Source: an uncultured Alphaproteobacteria bacterium
Lineage (GTDB): Bacteria > Pseudomonadota > Alphaproteobacteria > Reyranellales > Reyranellaceae
Direction: 5' to 3'
Length of the DNA: 6,802 nucleotides
Assembly (NCBI GenBank): GCA_903929895.1
Contig: CAIYWM010000407.1
Location: 1-6,802, forward strand
Positions 1-6,630 of the stretch are shown piece by piece. Positions within the stretch are counted from its first letter, which is position 1. Every line of letters starts with the position of its first letter. A program made the translations under genes and the position numbers. The notes under the pieces were generated by a model. The model was not told where the DNA came from. It saw only the letters and a program-made list of their open reading frames with translations, and made no database searches.

Positions 1-20
1 AGACCAGCTACGCTCTCCAT
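1..20 (-). CDS. Possible 5' end of a minus-strand gene, cut by the window edge
   Basis: Read on the minus strand, an ATG at 20-18 is followed by codons for E-S-V-A-G before the window ends. Seven bases upstream is a strong Shine-Dalgarno-like run, AGAGGAGAG, at 34-26. That ribosome binding site is the main reason to propose a gene. Six codons are too few to recognise a family, and no function is offered. The gene would be the next one downstream of the DUF4169 gene on the same strand. Its start lies inside one arm of a long inverted repeat, so the apparent site could instead be a by-product of a structured RNA. Confidence is low. Confidence 0.3.
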
Positions 21-97
21 GGCTGCTCTCCTCTATAAGTGGGCCCTTGGGGCACCTCGCAGTGACCCCGCATTAGTTCCCTCTTGGAGAGCAGCCA
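20..97. repeat. Long imperfect inverted repeat (structured leader or small RNA candidate)
   Basis: The outer arms GGCTGCTCTCC (21-31) and GGAGAGCAGCC (86-96) are perfectly complementary, and 20/97 adds a twelfth pair. Further in, AAG-T-GGG (37-43) pairs with CCC-T-CTT (79-85) around one mismatch. At the tip, GGGG-CAC (49-55) pairs with GTG-A-CCCC (62-69), with one bulged base and a six-base loop. Together these give one long stem with a five-base bulge and an internal loop. On the minus strand the outer helix would bury the ribosome binding site and the A of the start codon of the possible gene at 1-20. No T-run follows either arm, so it does not look like a standard intrinsic terminator. I do not recognise a known riboswitch consensus in it. 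Confidence 0.55.
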
Positions 98-148
98 CTC
101 AAGCCGCCCTTCATCCACAATCACACCACCTCAGGACGTCAAGAGACC

Positions 149-337
149 CTAGTCCCTCTTCTCCGGCTCGAGACGCTTGCCGTCGAGCGTACGGATCGTG
201 CGCTCCGCCGTATCCCTGTCGGCGTCCTTCTCCACGCGTGTGCGGCCGAAGCGACGGCGGTTGGCGTCCGCTTCCGCCTCGCGTTCGCGTTTCGCCTTGT
301 CCTTGCGGGCGCGCCGCAGGTTGACGATCTCGGCCAT
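149..337 (-). CDS. DUF4169 family protein
   Basis: This gene encodes a 62-residue, highly charged protein that begins MAEIVNLRRARK and contains RRRFGRTRVEKD (about residues 27-38) and a late LDGKRLEPEKRD tail. The MAEIVNLRxARK opening, the FGRT motif and the closing LDGxxL element are the signature of the small DUF4169 family of Alphaproteobacteria, whose function is unknown. The length is normal for the family and the protein looks complete. It has no signal peptide or membrane segment. It is rich in Arg, Lys and Glu and is probably helical and cytosolic. The ATG at 337-335 has only a weak purine-rich upstream sequence (AGAGAA). The gene is divergent from the AsmA gene, with 67 bases between the starts. 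As I recall, this family often sits beside fumC and an RHH_4-type gene in other Alphaproteobacteria; a protein of that latter type is encoded about 4 kb away here. Confidence 0.85.
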   Translation of the reverse strand: MAEIVNLRRARKDKAKREREAEADANRRRFGRTRVEKDADRDTAERTIRTLDGKRLEPEKRD

Positions 338-391
338 GGAATTCTCTATGCCGCGCCTGCAGTCGATGCGCTAGTCTTGCGGCGCCGGACC

Positions 392-397
392 GGGGAG
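392..397 (+). promoter_or_regulatory. Ribosome binding site of the AsmA gene
   Basis: GGGGAG lies seven bases before the ATG at 405, a good Shine-Dalgarno match that supports this start. The rest of the 338-404 divergent gap is GC-rich, and I could not find a convincing -35/-10 pair on either strand in it. Confidence 0.65.
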
Positions 398-404
398 CCC
401 TGCC

Positions 405-3400
405 ATGACACCAACAACCCGCAAGCGTCTCCTGATCGGCGGCGGCGGCATCGTCGCGCTGCTGGTCGCAGCCCTCGTGGCCTTGCCCGCGCTGATCGAC
501 GTCAATTCCTACAAGCCGCTGATCGTCTCGCAGGTGAAGACGGCGACTGGCCGCGACCTCGTGATCGACGGACCGATCTCGCTGTCCCTGCTGCCGACGC
601 CGACCGTCTCGGTGACGGGCGTGAAGTTCTTCAACGCGCCGGGCTCCAAGAACGCCAACATGGTCGAGGTGAAGTCGGTCACCGTCCAGCCGTCGCTGCT
701 GGCCCTGCTGGGCGGCAGCATCGAGGTCAGCGAGGTGACGCTGGTCGAACCGAAGATCGTGCTGGAGATCAATGCCGAGGGTAAGCCGAACTGGGAGTTC
801 ACGCCCTCGGTCGCCGAAGCCAAGCCCGCCGCCGCCAAACCCACCACGCCGCGGCCGCTGTCGCTTGGCCGGCTGACCATCGACAACGGCACGCTGATCT
901 TCAGCGATTCCAAGGCGGGCCTCTCGGTGGTCGCCGACAAGGCGAACTTCACCGCCTCGGTCGGTTCGATCGACGGTCCCTATTCGCTGGCAGGAGATGC
1001 CTCCATCAACGGCGCGCCGCTCCGGCTCGACCTCGCCGTCGGCGCGCGCGGCAGCAAAGGCCACACCGCCGACCTCGCGCTGCAGGCGGGCGGCGGCAAG
1101 CTCGGCTTCAAGGGCACGCTGAGCGAGTTGGGCGCGGCCGCAAAGGTCTCCGGCGTTGCCTCCGCTTCGGCCGAGTCGCTCACGACCTTCGTCGGCACGC
1201 TGGTCAAGCTCGCGGGCCAGCCCGAGCCCGCCCTGCCGCCGATTCTTGCCGGCAAGTTCAGCTTCGACGGCGGCATCGACGTTTCGCAAACGGCGTTCGC
1301 CGCGCGCGATTTCAAGATGGCGCTCGGCCAGGACAGCGGCTCGGGATCGCTGTCGGTCGCGCTGAAGCCGAAGCTCGCGGTAGAAGGCAAGATCGCCGTG
1401 CCGAAGCTCGACCTCGACCGGTGGCTGGCCGCGCTCCAGCAGCCGGCGCCTGTCGCAACGCCCTCTGCTGCCGCGGCGGCGCCCGCGAGCGCGCCGGCTG
1501 CGACGTCGCAGAGCTACCTTGGGGATCTCACGGCCAAGCTCGCCTTCGACGTCGGCGAGGTGATCTACAACAAGCAGCCGGTCCGCAATGTCGTGGTGGA
1601 GATCGACGCCAAGGGGGGCGCCGTCGCGGTGCCGAAGCTCACGGCCACGCTGCCGGGCGACATGGTCCTGCAGGCGCAGTCGACCCTGACGGGCGACGCC
1701 GCGCGGCCCGGCGTCACCGGGCAGTTCAGCCTGGTCGGGCCCAAGCTGCGCGAGACGCTGGCGTGGCTCGCCGTCGATCTGTCGGCGGTGCCGCCCTCCA
1801 AGCTGCAGAAGCTCAGCCTGCGCGGCCGCATGTCCTCGACCGGCGGCAACGTCCAGGTGAGCGATGCCGTCTTCGAACTCGACGAACTGAAGGGAACCGG
1901 CGGCGTGACGGTCACTTTCACCGTGCCGCTGTCGATCGTGACCAGCGTCAGCCTCGAGACGCTCGACCTCGATTCCTTCCTGGTTCCGGTCGCAGCGCAG
2001 CAGAAGCCTGCCGGCGCTTCCGGTGCCTCGGCGCCGCCGTCAGGACCGGTCGTGCCCGGCCCCACCGTCGGGCTCAAGGCCAAGGTGGCCCGGCTCATCT
2101 ACAACAAGGAGACGATCCAGGGCGTCGATGTCGACGTCGCGCTGCAGGGGAGCACGCTCCGGCTGAACGACATCAAGGTGTCGAACCTGGGCGGCGCCCG
2201 TCTCGCGGTCCGCGGCACCGTGGCCAACTATTCGGCGCCGCAGCCGAGGGCCGACATCGCCTTCAATTTCGAGGCGCCCGACATGAGCCGCGTCCTCAAG
2301 GTCGCCGGGACCACGGCGCCGGCCGATCTCGGGGCGGTGAGCGCGAGCGGAGGCGTCGCCGGCACGATCGAGCAGCTCACCCTGCGCGATCTCAACGTCA
2401 ATGCCATGGGCCAGAGCGTGAAGGCGACCGGCACCCTGGCGATGCCGGGCGCGTCCCGGGGGGCGCCGCAGTCGGCCGCCTACAAGGGCAACCTGGTGCT
2501 CAACGGCCAGGCGCTCGACGGGTCGATCGACGCCCGCCTGACCGGCCGCACCACGATCAATGCCGACCTGCGGGCCAGCACGCTCGACCTCGACCGGATC
2601 GGCGGCAGCGGCGGAGCACCCGCGCGACCGGCCGCGCGCGGCCAGGCGGCCTCCAAGCCGATCGACACGGCGCCGCTGCGCAGCATCGACGGCTCGCTGA
2701 AGCTGGTGGCCGGGACCCTGGTCAGCTCGCCGCTGCGCATCGGCAATGCCGACCTTTCGGCGTCGCTGAAGGACGGCATCCTGACGGTCCAGCACTTCAA
2801 GGGCTCGCTCTATGGCGGTTCGCTGGCGCTCGCGGGGACCGTCAACGCCACGCAGCAGGCCCTCTCCTTCGACTTCAAGGGCGACGCCAACAACATCATC
2901 CTGGGCGAGATGCTGCGCAGCACCTCCGGCTCCAACGAGTTCGGCAGCGCCATAAAGGTGACGGTCGACGGCAAGCTGAACGCCAACGGCATCACCGTGC
3001 GCGGCGGCGGCACGACCTCCGACCAGATCAGAGCCTCGATGGCGGGCGGCGCGCAGCTCGGCGGGCACATCTTCATCGGCGCCGACCGGGCCCTGCAGAT
3101 GCTGGGCTCGATGGCGGCCGGCGCGGCCAGCACGGTGATCGATCAGACGCTGGGCAATGTGCTGGGCGTGGTCGGCCAGCGCGGGATGTCGCCCACCAGC
3201 ATGCTGAACGCGATTTCGCTGGTGCTGAACCGCTTCGTCAATCACGACAGCCCGATCGGAGGGCAGATCGACATCGCGGGCGGCGTGCTCACCGACAAGG
3301 GCCTCACCGTCCAGGGCAACCGCGCGACGGCGCGGATTTCCACCCGCACCAATCTCGGCGCCTCGACGACCGACACGACGGTCAATTTCTACATCGCCGA

Positions 3401-3626
3401 GGATGGCTCGGCGCCCTACCTGATCACGACGGCGCGCGGCTCGATGTCGTCTCCGTCGCTCAACGTCTCGCGTGGCAGCGCCAAGGACCCGCCGGGCATG
3501 GCCAGCACCCTGCCGGGCGCGCAGCAGCTGCAGCAGCTGGAGCAGATGCTGCCGGGCCAGCAGCGCTCGCTGATCCCCAACATTCCGATCCCCAACATTC
3601 CGATCCCCAATATTTTCGGCCGTTAG
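405..3626 (+). CDS. AsmA family protein
   Basis: This gene encodes a 1073-residue protein. Arg/Lys at residues 6-8 precede one hydrophobic segment (about 9-31), then DVNSYKPLI and TGRDLVIDG, the standard opening of AsmA proteins. The bulk should lie in the periplasm, anchored in the inner membrane by the N-terminus. Family members (AsmA, TamB, YhdP, YdbH) form elongated beta-groove structures linked to outer-membrane assembly and phospholipid movement between membranes; a transport role here is inference. Repeating beta-rich modules are separated by Ala/Pro/Gly-rich linkers near residues 345-370, 531-554 and 733-754. Two modules share an IYNK motif (about residues 387 and 565). The last ~190 residues resemble the AsmA C-terminal domain (GGQIDIAGGVLTDKGL, then SMSSPSLNVSRG). 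The tail is Gln-rich and ends in an IPNIP repeat. It is much longer than E. coli AsmA (about 617 residues), a size common among alphaproteobacterial homologues. The start has a good ribosome binding site. The nitroreductase gene follows after eight bases. Confidence 0.93.
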   Translation: MTPTTRKRLLIGGGGIVALLVAALVALPALIDVNSYKPLIVSQVKTATGRDLVIDGPISLSLLPTPTVSVTGVKFFNAPGSKNANMVEVKSVTVQPSLLALLGGSIEVSEVTLVEPKIVLEINAEGKPNWEFTPSVAEAKPAAAKPTTPRPLSLGRLTIDNGTLIFSDSKAGLSVVADKANFTASVGSIDGPYSLAGDASINGAPLRLDLAVGARGSKGHTADLALQAGGGKLGFKGTLSELGAAAKVSGVASASAESLTTFVGTLVKLAGQPEPALPPILAGKFSFDGGIDVSQTAFAARDFKMALGQDSGSGSLSVALKPKLAVEGKIAVPKLDLDRWLAALQQPAPVATPSAAAAAPASAPAATSQSYLGDLTAKLAFDVGEVIYNKQPVRNVVVEIDAKGGAVAVPKLTATLPGDMVLQAQSTLTGDAARPGVTGQFSLVGPKLRETLAWLAVDLSAVPPSKLQKLSLRGRMSSTGGNVQVSDAVFELDELKGTGGVTVTFTVPLSIVTSVSLETLDLDSFLVPVAAQQKPAGASGASAPPSGPVVPGPTVGLKAKVARLIYNKETIQGVDVDVALQGSTLRLNDIKVSNLGGARLAVRGTVANYSAPQPRADIAFNFEAPDMSRVLKVAGTTAPADLGAVSASGGVAGTIEQLTLRDLNVNAMGQSVKATGTLAMPGASRGAPQSAAYKGNLVLNGQALDGSIDARLTGRTTINADLRASTLDLDRIGGSGGAPARPAARGQAASKPIDTAPLRSIDGSLKLVAGTLVSSPLRIGNADLSASLKDGILTVQHFKGSLYGGSLALAGTVNATQQALSFDFKGDANNIILGEMLRSTSGSNEFGSAIKVTVDGKLNANGITVRGGGTTSDQIRASMAGGAQLGGHIFIGADRALQMLGSMAAGAASTVIDQTLGNVLGVVGQRGMSPTSMLNAISLVLNRFVNHDSPIGGQIDIAGGVLTDKGLTVQGNRATARISTRTNLGASTTDTTVNFYIAEDGSAPYLITTARGSMSSPSLNVSRGSAKDPPGMASTLPGAQQLQQLEQMLPGQQRSLIPNIPIPNIPIPNIFGR
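3572..3615 (+). repeat. 15-bp in-frame tandem repeat at the AsmA C-terminus
   Basis: The unit GATCCCCAACATTCC occurs exactly at 3572-3586 and 3587-3601. A third, slightly diverged and shortened copy follows at 3602-3615. In the reading frame each unit encodes I-P-N-I-P, so the protein ends with three IPNI steps just before FGR and the stop codon. Because the unit is a multiple of three, copy-number change would lengthen or shorten the tail without a frameshift. Confidence 0.9.
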
Positions 3627-3629
3627 GAG
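3625..3629 (+). promoter_or_regulatory. Ribosome binding site that fixes the GTG start of the nitroreductase gene
   Basis: AGGAG overlaps the last bases of the AsmA stop codon (TAG, 3624-3626) and sits five bases before the GTG at 3635. The first in-frame ATG (residue 32, near 3728) would cut close to the conserved RRVVRRYS block, so the GTG is the better start. The overlap also suggests that ribosomes finishing AsmA can pass on to this gene. Confidence 0.75.
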
Positions 3630-3634
3630 TTCCC

Positions 3635-4465
3635 GTGCTTGATCGTTTGAAGTCCGTGCTGAAGGCACGGTTCGGCTCCGCGCCCGCTCTGTCGGAAGCT
3701 CCCAGGGGCGTCGAGGTCCTGGCCGAGATGGCCAACCGGCGGGTCGTGCGGCGCTATTCCGACAAGCCGCTGGATCCGGCCCTGCTGGACACGCTCTGCG
3801 CCGTGGCGCTGTCGGCACCCTCCAAGAGCGACCTGCAGCAGGCCGACATCGTGATCGTCACGGACAAGGCCCAGCGCGAGAAGCTCCAGGCCCTGATTCC
3901 GGAGAATCCGTGGGCCGCCGCCGGTCCGGCGCTTCTGGTCTTCTGCGGCAACAACCGCCGCCACCGGCTGCTGTTCGACTGGCGTGGCCGGCCCTTCGTG
4001 AACGACCATCTCGACCCGTTCTTCAATGCCGCCGTCGATGCCGGCATCGTGCTGGCCACCTTCATCGCCGCCGCCGACCGGGTCGGGTTGGGGACCTGTC
4101 CGATCAGCCAGATCCGCAACCAGGCGGCCCGCGTCTCCGAGGTGCTGGGCCTGCCGCAACATGTCTTCCCGGTGGCCGGACTTGGTGTCGGCTGGCCGTC
4201 CTTCGAGGGCGTGATGAGCCCGAGACTGGGCCTCGACGTGTCGATTCATCGCGACCGCTACGACGAGACCGGCCTCCGGGAGAAGGTCGAGGCCTACGAC
4301 CGGCGGCGCAACGAGACCCAGCCCTACAAGAACCAGCGCTTCGTGGAGAAATTCGGTGAGGACCCGGCCTATGGCTGGTCCGAGGACAAGGCGCGGCAAT
4401 ATTCGGTGCCGGAGCGGGCCGATTTCGGCGCATTCGTGCGCGCGAAGGGCTTCAATCTCGACTGA
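3635..4465 (+). CDS. Nitroreductase family FMN-dependent, NAD(P)H-type oxidoreductase
   Basis: This gene encodes a 276-residue protein of the nitroreductase superfamily (PF00881). These are usually dimeric FMN flavoproteins that use NAD(P)H to reduce nitro compounds, quinones or flavins. The N-terminal RRVVRRYSDKPLD (residues 35-47) matches the conserved Arg/Ser flavin-phosphate-binding block. SAPSKSDLQQ (60-69) corresponds to the usual APSxxNxQ motif, with Asp in place of the common Asn. GLGTCP (151-156) and VAGLGVGWPS (180-189) match the later flavin-contact segments. The C-terminus carries a long extension (YDRRR, YGWSEDKARQY, then ADFGAFVRAKGFNLD) as in NfsA-like NADPH-dependent oxidoreductases. 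There is no signal peptide, so it should be cytosolic; the physiological substrate cannot be told from sequence. The GTG start is chosen for its AGGAG site and for the position of the first motif. It lies eight bases after AsmA, probably co-transcribed, and its 3' end overlaps the convergent ribbon-helix-helix gene by 14 bases. Confidence 0.88.
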   Translation: MLDRLKSVLKARFGSAPALSEAPRGVEVLAEMANRRVVRRYSDKPLDPALLDTLCAVALSAPSKSDLQQADIVIVTDKAQREKLQALIPENPWAAAGPALLVFCGNNRRHRLLFDWRGRPFVNDHLDPFFNAAVDAGIVLATFIAAADRVGLGTCPISQIRNQAARVSEVLGLPQHVFPVAGLGVGWPSFEGVMSPRLGLDVSIHRDRYDETGLREKVEAYDRRRNETQPYKNQRFVEKFGEDPAYGWSEDKARQYSVPERADFGAFVRAKGFNLD

Positions 4466-4676
4466 TCGTGCGTTGCTTCAATTCGTTGAGTACGTGAAGC
4501 CGCAGCGCGCTCGACAGGTTGGTCTGCTCCTGCGTTCGGCCGCGGTCGATCTCCGCCACCAGGGCGTTGAGCGACAGGCCGCGCGCCTGGGAGAGGGCTG
4601 AAAGCTCGGTCCAGAAGGCATCTTCCAGCGAGATGCTGGTGCGGTGGCCGTCGATTGTGACCGAGCGTTTACGCAT
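4452..4676 (-). CDS. Ribbon-helix-helix domain protein (RHH_4 type)
   Basis: This gene encodes a 74-residue protein. Residues 2-17 (RKRSVTIDGHRTSISL) form the expected beta-strand. SLEDAFWTELSALSQARG and LSLNALVAEIDR (about residues 16-45) give the two helices of a ribbon-helix-helix fold, and a short tail carries LSSALRLHVL (54-63). This is the pattern of the small RHH_4 group in Alphaproteobacteria. Such proteins are expected to bind DNA as dimers through the paired strands, but the targets of this group are not known to me. I chose the ATG at 4676 because the family usually begins MRKRSVTI; upstream codons would add 16 residues from a TTG without homology. No good Shine-Dalgarno precedes this ATG. 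An AGGAGG at 4721-4716 is too far upstream to serve it. The gene converges on the nitroreductase gene and is divergent from typA. Confidence 0.85.
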   Translation of the reverse strand: MRKRSVTIDGHRTSISLEDAFWTELSALSQARGLSLNALVAEIDRGRTQEQTNLSSALRLHVLNELKQRTISRD

Positions 4677-4730
4677 GACGGGACTGTGGCAGCGGGCCCC
4701 GGCAGCGGCAACACGCCTCCTCAACCTGCC

Positions 4731-4759
4731 TTGCCGCCGTCACAGAGCGTGCGTATAAG
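4731..4759 (+). promoter_or_regulatory. Probable sigma-70-type promoter of typA
   Basis: TTGCCG (4731-4736) and TATAAG (4754-4759) are separated by 17 bases, the ideal spacing. They match the TTGACA/TATAAT consensus at four and five positions, respectively. Transcription would begin near 4766, giving a leader of about 25 bases before the ATG at 4791. It lies in the 114-base gap between divergent typA and the ribbon-helix-helix gene. Confidence 0.6.
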
Positions 4760-4790
4760 CGCGCCCAACCAACCCTCCGGACAAATCATT

Positions 4791-6620
4791 ATGGAAATCC
4801 GTAACGTCGCGATCATCGCGCACGTCGACCATGGCAAGACCACACTGGTCGATTGCCTGCTGAAGCAGAGCGGCACGTTCCGCGAGAACCAGCAGGTGGC
4901 CGAGCGCGCCATGGATTCGAACGACCTCGAACGCGAACGGGGAATCACCATCCTCGCCAAGGCGACCTCGGTCGAGTGGCATGGCACGCGTATCAATATC
5001 GTCGACACGCCGGGCCACGCCGACTTCGGCGGCGAGGTCGAGCGCATCCTGTCGATGGTCGATGGCGTGGTCCTGCTGGTCGATGCTGCCGAAGGGCCGC
5101 TGCCGCAGACCAAGTTCGTGCTGGGCAAGGCGCTGCGCCTCGGCCTCAAGCCGATCGTGCTGATCAACAAGGTCGACCGCTCCGACGCCCGCGCCCACGA
5201 GGTGCATGACGAGGTTTTCGACCTGTTCTCGGCGCTCGAGGCTTCCGACGAGCAGCTCGACTTCCCGACGCTCTTCGCCTCGGCCCGCCAGGGCTGGGCC
5301 GCGACCTCGCTCGAGGCCGAACACACCGACATGACCCCGCTGTTCGAGCTTCTGGTGAAGCACGTGCCGGCGCCGAAGGTCGATCCCGATCCGGCGTTCC
5401 GCATGCTGGTGACCACGCTCGAGGCCGACAACTTCCTGGGCCGCATCCTGACGGGCCGCATCCTGTCGGGTTCGATCAAGCCCAACACGATGGTCAAGGC
5501 GCTGGCCCGCGACGGCAAGGAACTCGAGCAGACGCGCATCACCCGCATCCTGGCCTTCCGCGGCCTCGAGCGCGTGGCGCTCGAGTCGGCCGAGGCCGGC
5601 GACATCGTGGCCATTGCCGGCATGAAGGTCGCCACCGTGGCCGACACGATCGGTGATGTGACGATCTCCGAGCCGATTCACTCGCAGCCGATCGATCCGC
5701 CGACCCTCGCCATGACGTTCATGGTGAACGACTCGCCGCTCGCCGGCACGGAAGGCGACAAGGTCACGACCCGCATGATCCGCGCGCGCCTGATGCGCGA
5801 GGCCGAGGGCAACGTCGCGATCCGCGTCACCGACACCGAGAACGCCGATTCCTACGAGGTCGCCGGTCGCGGCGAATTGCAGCTCGGCGTGCTGATCGAG
5901 ACGATGCGCCGCGAGGGCTTCGAACTCGCCGTCGGCCGTCCGCGCGTGCTGTTCCAGACGGATCCGGTCACCGGCCAGCGCCAGGAGCCGATCGAGGAAG
6001 TCGTGATCGACGTCGACGACGCCTATACCGGCGCCGTCGTCGAGCAGATCTCGCTGCGCAAGGGTGAGCTGCAGGACATGCGGCCGTCGGGCGCCGGCAA
6101 GACCCGCCTTGTGTTCTACGCCCCGTCGCGTGGCCTGATCGGCTATCACGGCGAGTTCCTGACCGATACGCGCGGCACCGGCGTGATGAACCGCCTGTTC
6201 CACGAGTACGGCGCCTATCGTGGCCCGATCGCCGGCCGCCGCAACGGCGCGCTGATCGCCAATGCCGCGGGCAACGCGGTGATGTACGCGATGTGGAACC
6301 TCGAGGATCGCGGCCCGATGTTCATCGAGCCCGGCGTGCCGGTCTACATGGGCATGGTGATCGGCGAGCACAGCCGCGGCAACGACCTCGAGGTGAACGT
6401 CCTCAAGGGCAAGCAGCTCACCAACATCCGCGCTGCGGGCAAGGACGAGGCCGTCCGCCTCACGCCGCCGCGCAAGATGTCGCTCGAGCAGGCAATCGCC
6501 TATATTGAGGAAGACGAACTGGTCGAGATCACCCCGAAATCGATCCGGCTGCGCAAGCGCTTCCTCAATGCCGAGGATCGCAAGCGCGCCAAGAAGCAGG
6601 CCGCTGCGGCGGCGGAGTAA
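4791..6620 (+). CDS. typA: Translational GTPase TypA/BipA
   Basis: This gene encodes a 609-residue ribosome-associated GTPase, normal length for the family, apparently complete. All G motifs are present: AHVDHGKT (residues 10-17), RERGITI (48-54) in the switch I region, DTPGH (72-76), NKVD (126-129) and a SA-type G5 near 164-165. The EF-G-like beta-barrel and alpha/beta domains follow. The family-specific C-terminal domain includes the GLIGYHGEFLTDTRGTG region, and the protein ends in a basic Arg/Lys then Ala-rich tail. TypA binds the 70S ribosome at the site used by EF-G and is linked in other bacteria to 50S assembly and to growth in cold or under stress. The ATG at 4791 fits the family start MEIRNVAIIAHVDHG. 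The frame is open back to 4644, but that stretch overlaps the divergent gene and promoter and has no homology. The ribosome binding site is weak (GGA at 4779-4781). The DUF6481 gene starts ten bases after the stop. Confidence 0.98.
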   Translation: MEIRNVAIIAHVDHGKTTLVDCLLKQSGTFRENQQVAERAMDSNDLERERGITILAKATSVEWHGTRINIVDTPGHADFGGEVERILSMVDGVVLLVDAAEGPLPQTKFVLGKALRLGLKPIVLINKVDRSDARAHEVHDEVFDLFSALEASDEQLDFPTLFASARQGWAATSLEAEHTDMTPLFELLVKHVPAPKVDPDPAFRMLVTTLEADNFLGRILTGRILSGSIKPNTMVKALARDGKELEQTRITRILAFRGLERVALESAEAGDIVAIAGMKVATVADTIGDVTISEPIHSQPIDPPTLAMTFMVNDSPLAGTEGDKVTTRMIRARLMREAEGNVAIRVTDTENADSYEVAGRGELQLGVLIETMRREGFELAVGRPRVLFQTDPVTGQRQEPIEEVVIDVDDAYTGAVVEQISLRKGELQDMRPSGAGKTRLVFYAPSRGLIGYHGEFLTDTRGTGVMNRLFHEYGAYRGPIAGRRNGALIANAAGNAVMYAMWNLEDRGPMFIEPGVPVYMGMVIGEHSRGNDLEVNVLKGKQLTNIRAAGKDEAVRLTPPRKMSLEQAIAYIEEDELVEITPKSIRLRKRFLNAEDRKRAKKQAAAAAE

Positions 6621-6630
6621 AGACTAAGAC

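Noticed and set aside
20..97. The left-end inverted repeat as a transposon end, tRNA or intrinsic terminator
   Set aside because: There is no transposase or target duplication nearby, no T-loop (TTCGA) or CCA-end pattern of a tRNA, and no T-run after either arm.
19..324. A 101-codon plus-strand open frame across the left end
   Set aside because: Its translation is rich in Pro, Arg and Ser with no recognisable fold, and it lies opposite the DUF4169 gene. Its ATG lies in the inverted repeat without a ribosome binding site.
111..1289. A 392-codon minus-strand open frame spanning the DUF4169 gene and the start of the AsmA gene
   Set aside because: It overlaps two supported genes in other frames and has no recognisable motif or plausible start context.
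1421..3634. A long open frame in the second plus frame through the AsmA gene, continuous with the nitroreductase gene
   Set aside because: Its translation before 3635 is Arg/Gly/Ala-rich with no family resemblance, while the other frame encodes a clear AsmA protein. It is a by-product of high GC content, so the nitroreductase is not an N-terminal fusion.
2040..3818. A 592-codon minus-strand open frame opposite the AsmA gene
   Set aside because: It has low-complexity Arg/Gly/Ala/Asp composition with no recognisable domain and lies opposite a well-supported gene; such antisense frames are expected in GC-rich DNA.
4644..4790. An upstream extension of typA by 49 codons
   Set aside because: The family begins at MEIRNVAIIAHVDHG. 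The extension has no homology and covers the candidate promoter and the start of the divergent gene.
4740..6371. A 543-codon minus-strand open frame opposite typA
   Set aside because: Its His/Arg/Asp-rich composition is typical of the antisense of GC-rich coding sequence, and typA on the other strand is unambiguous.
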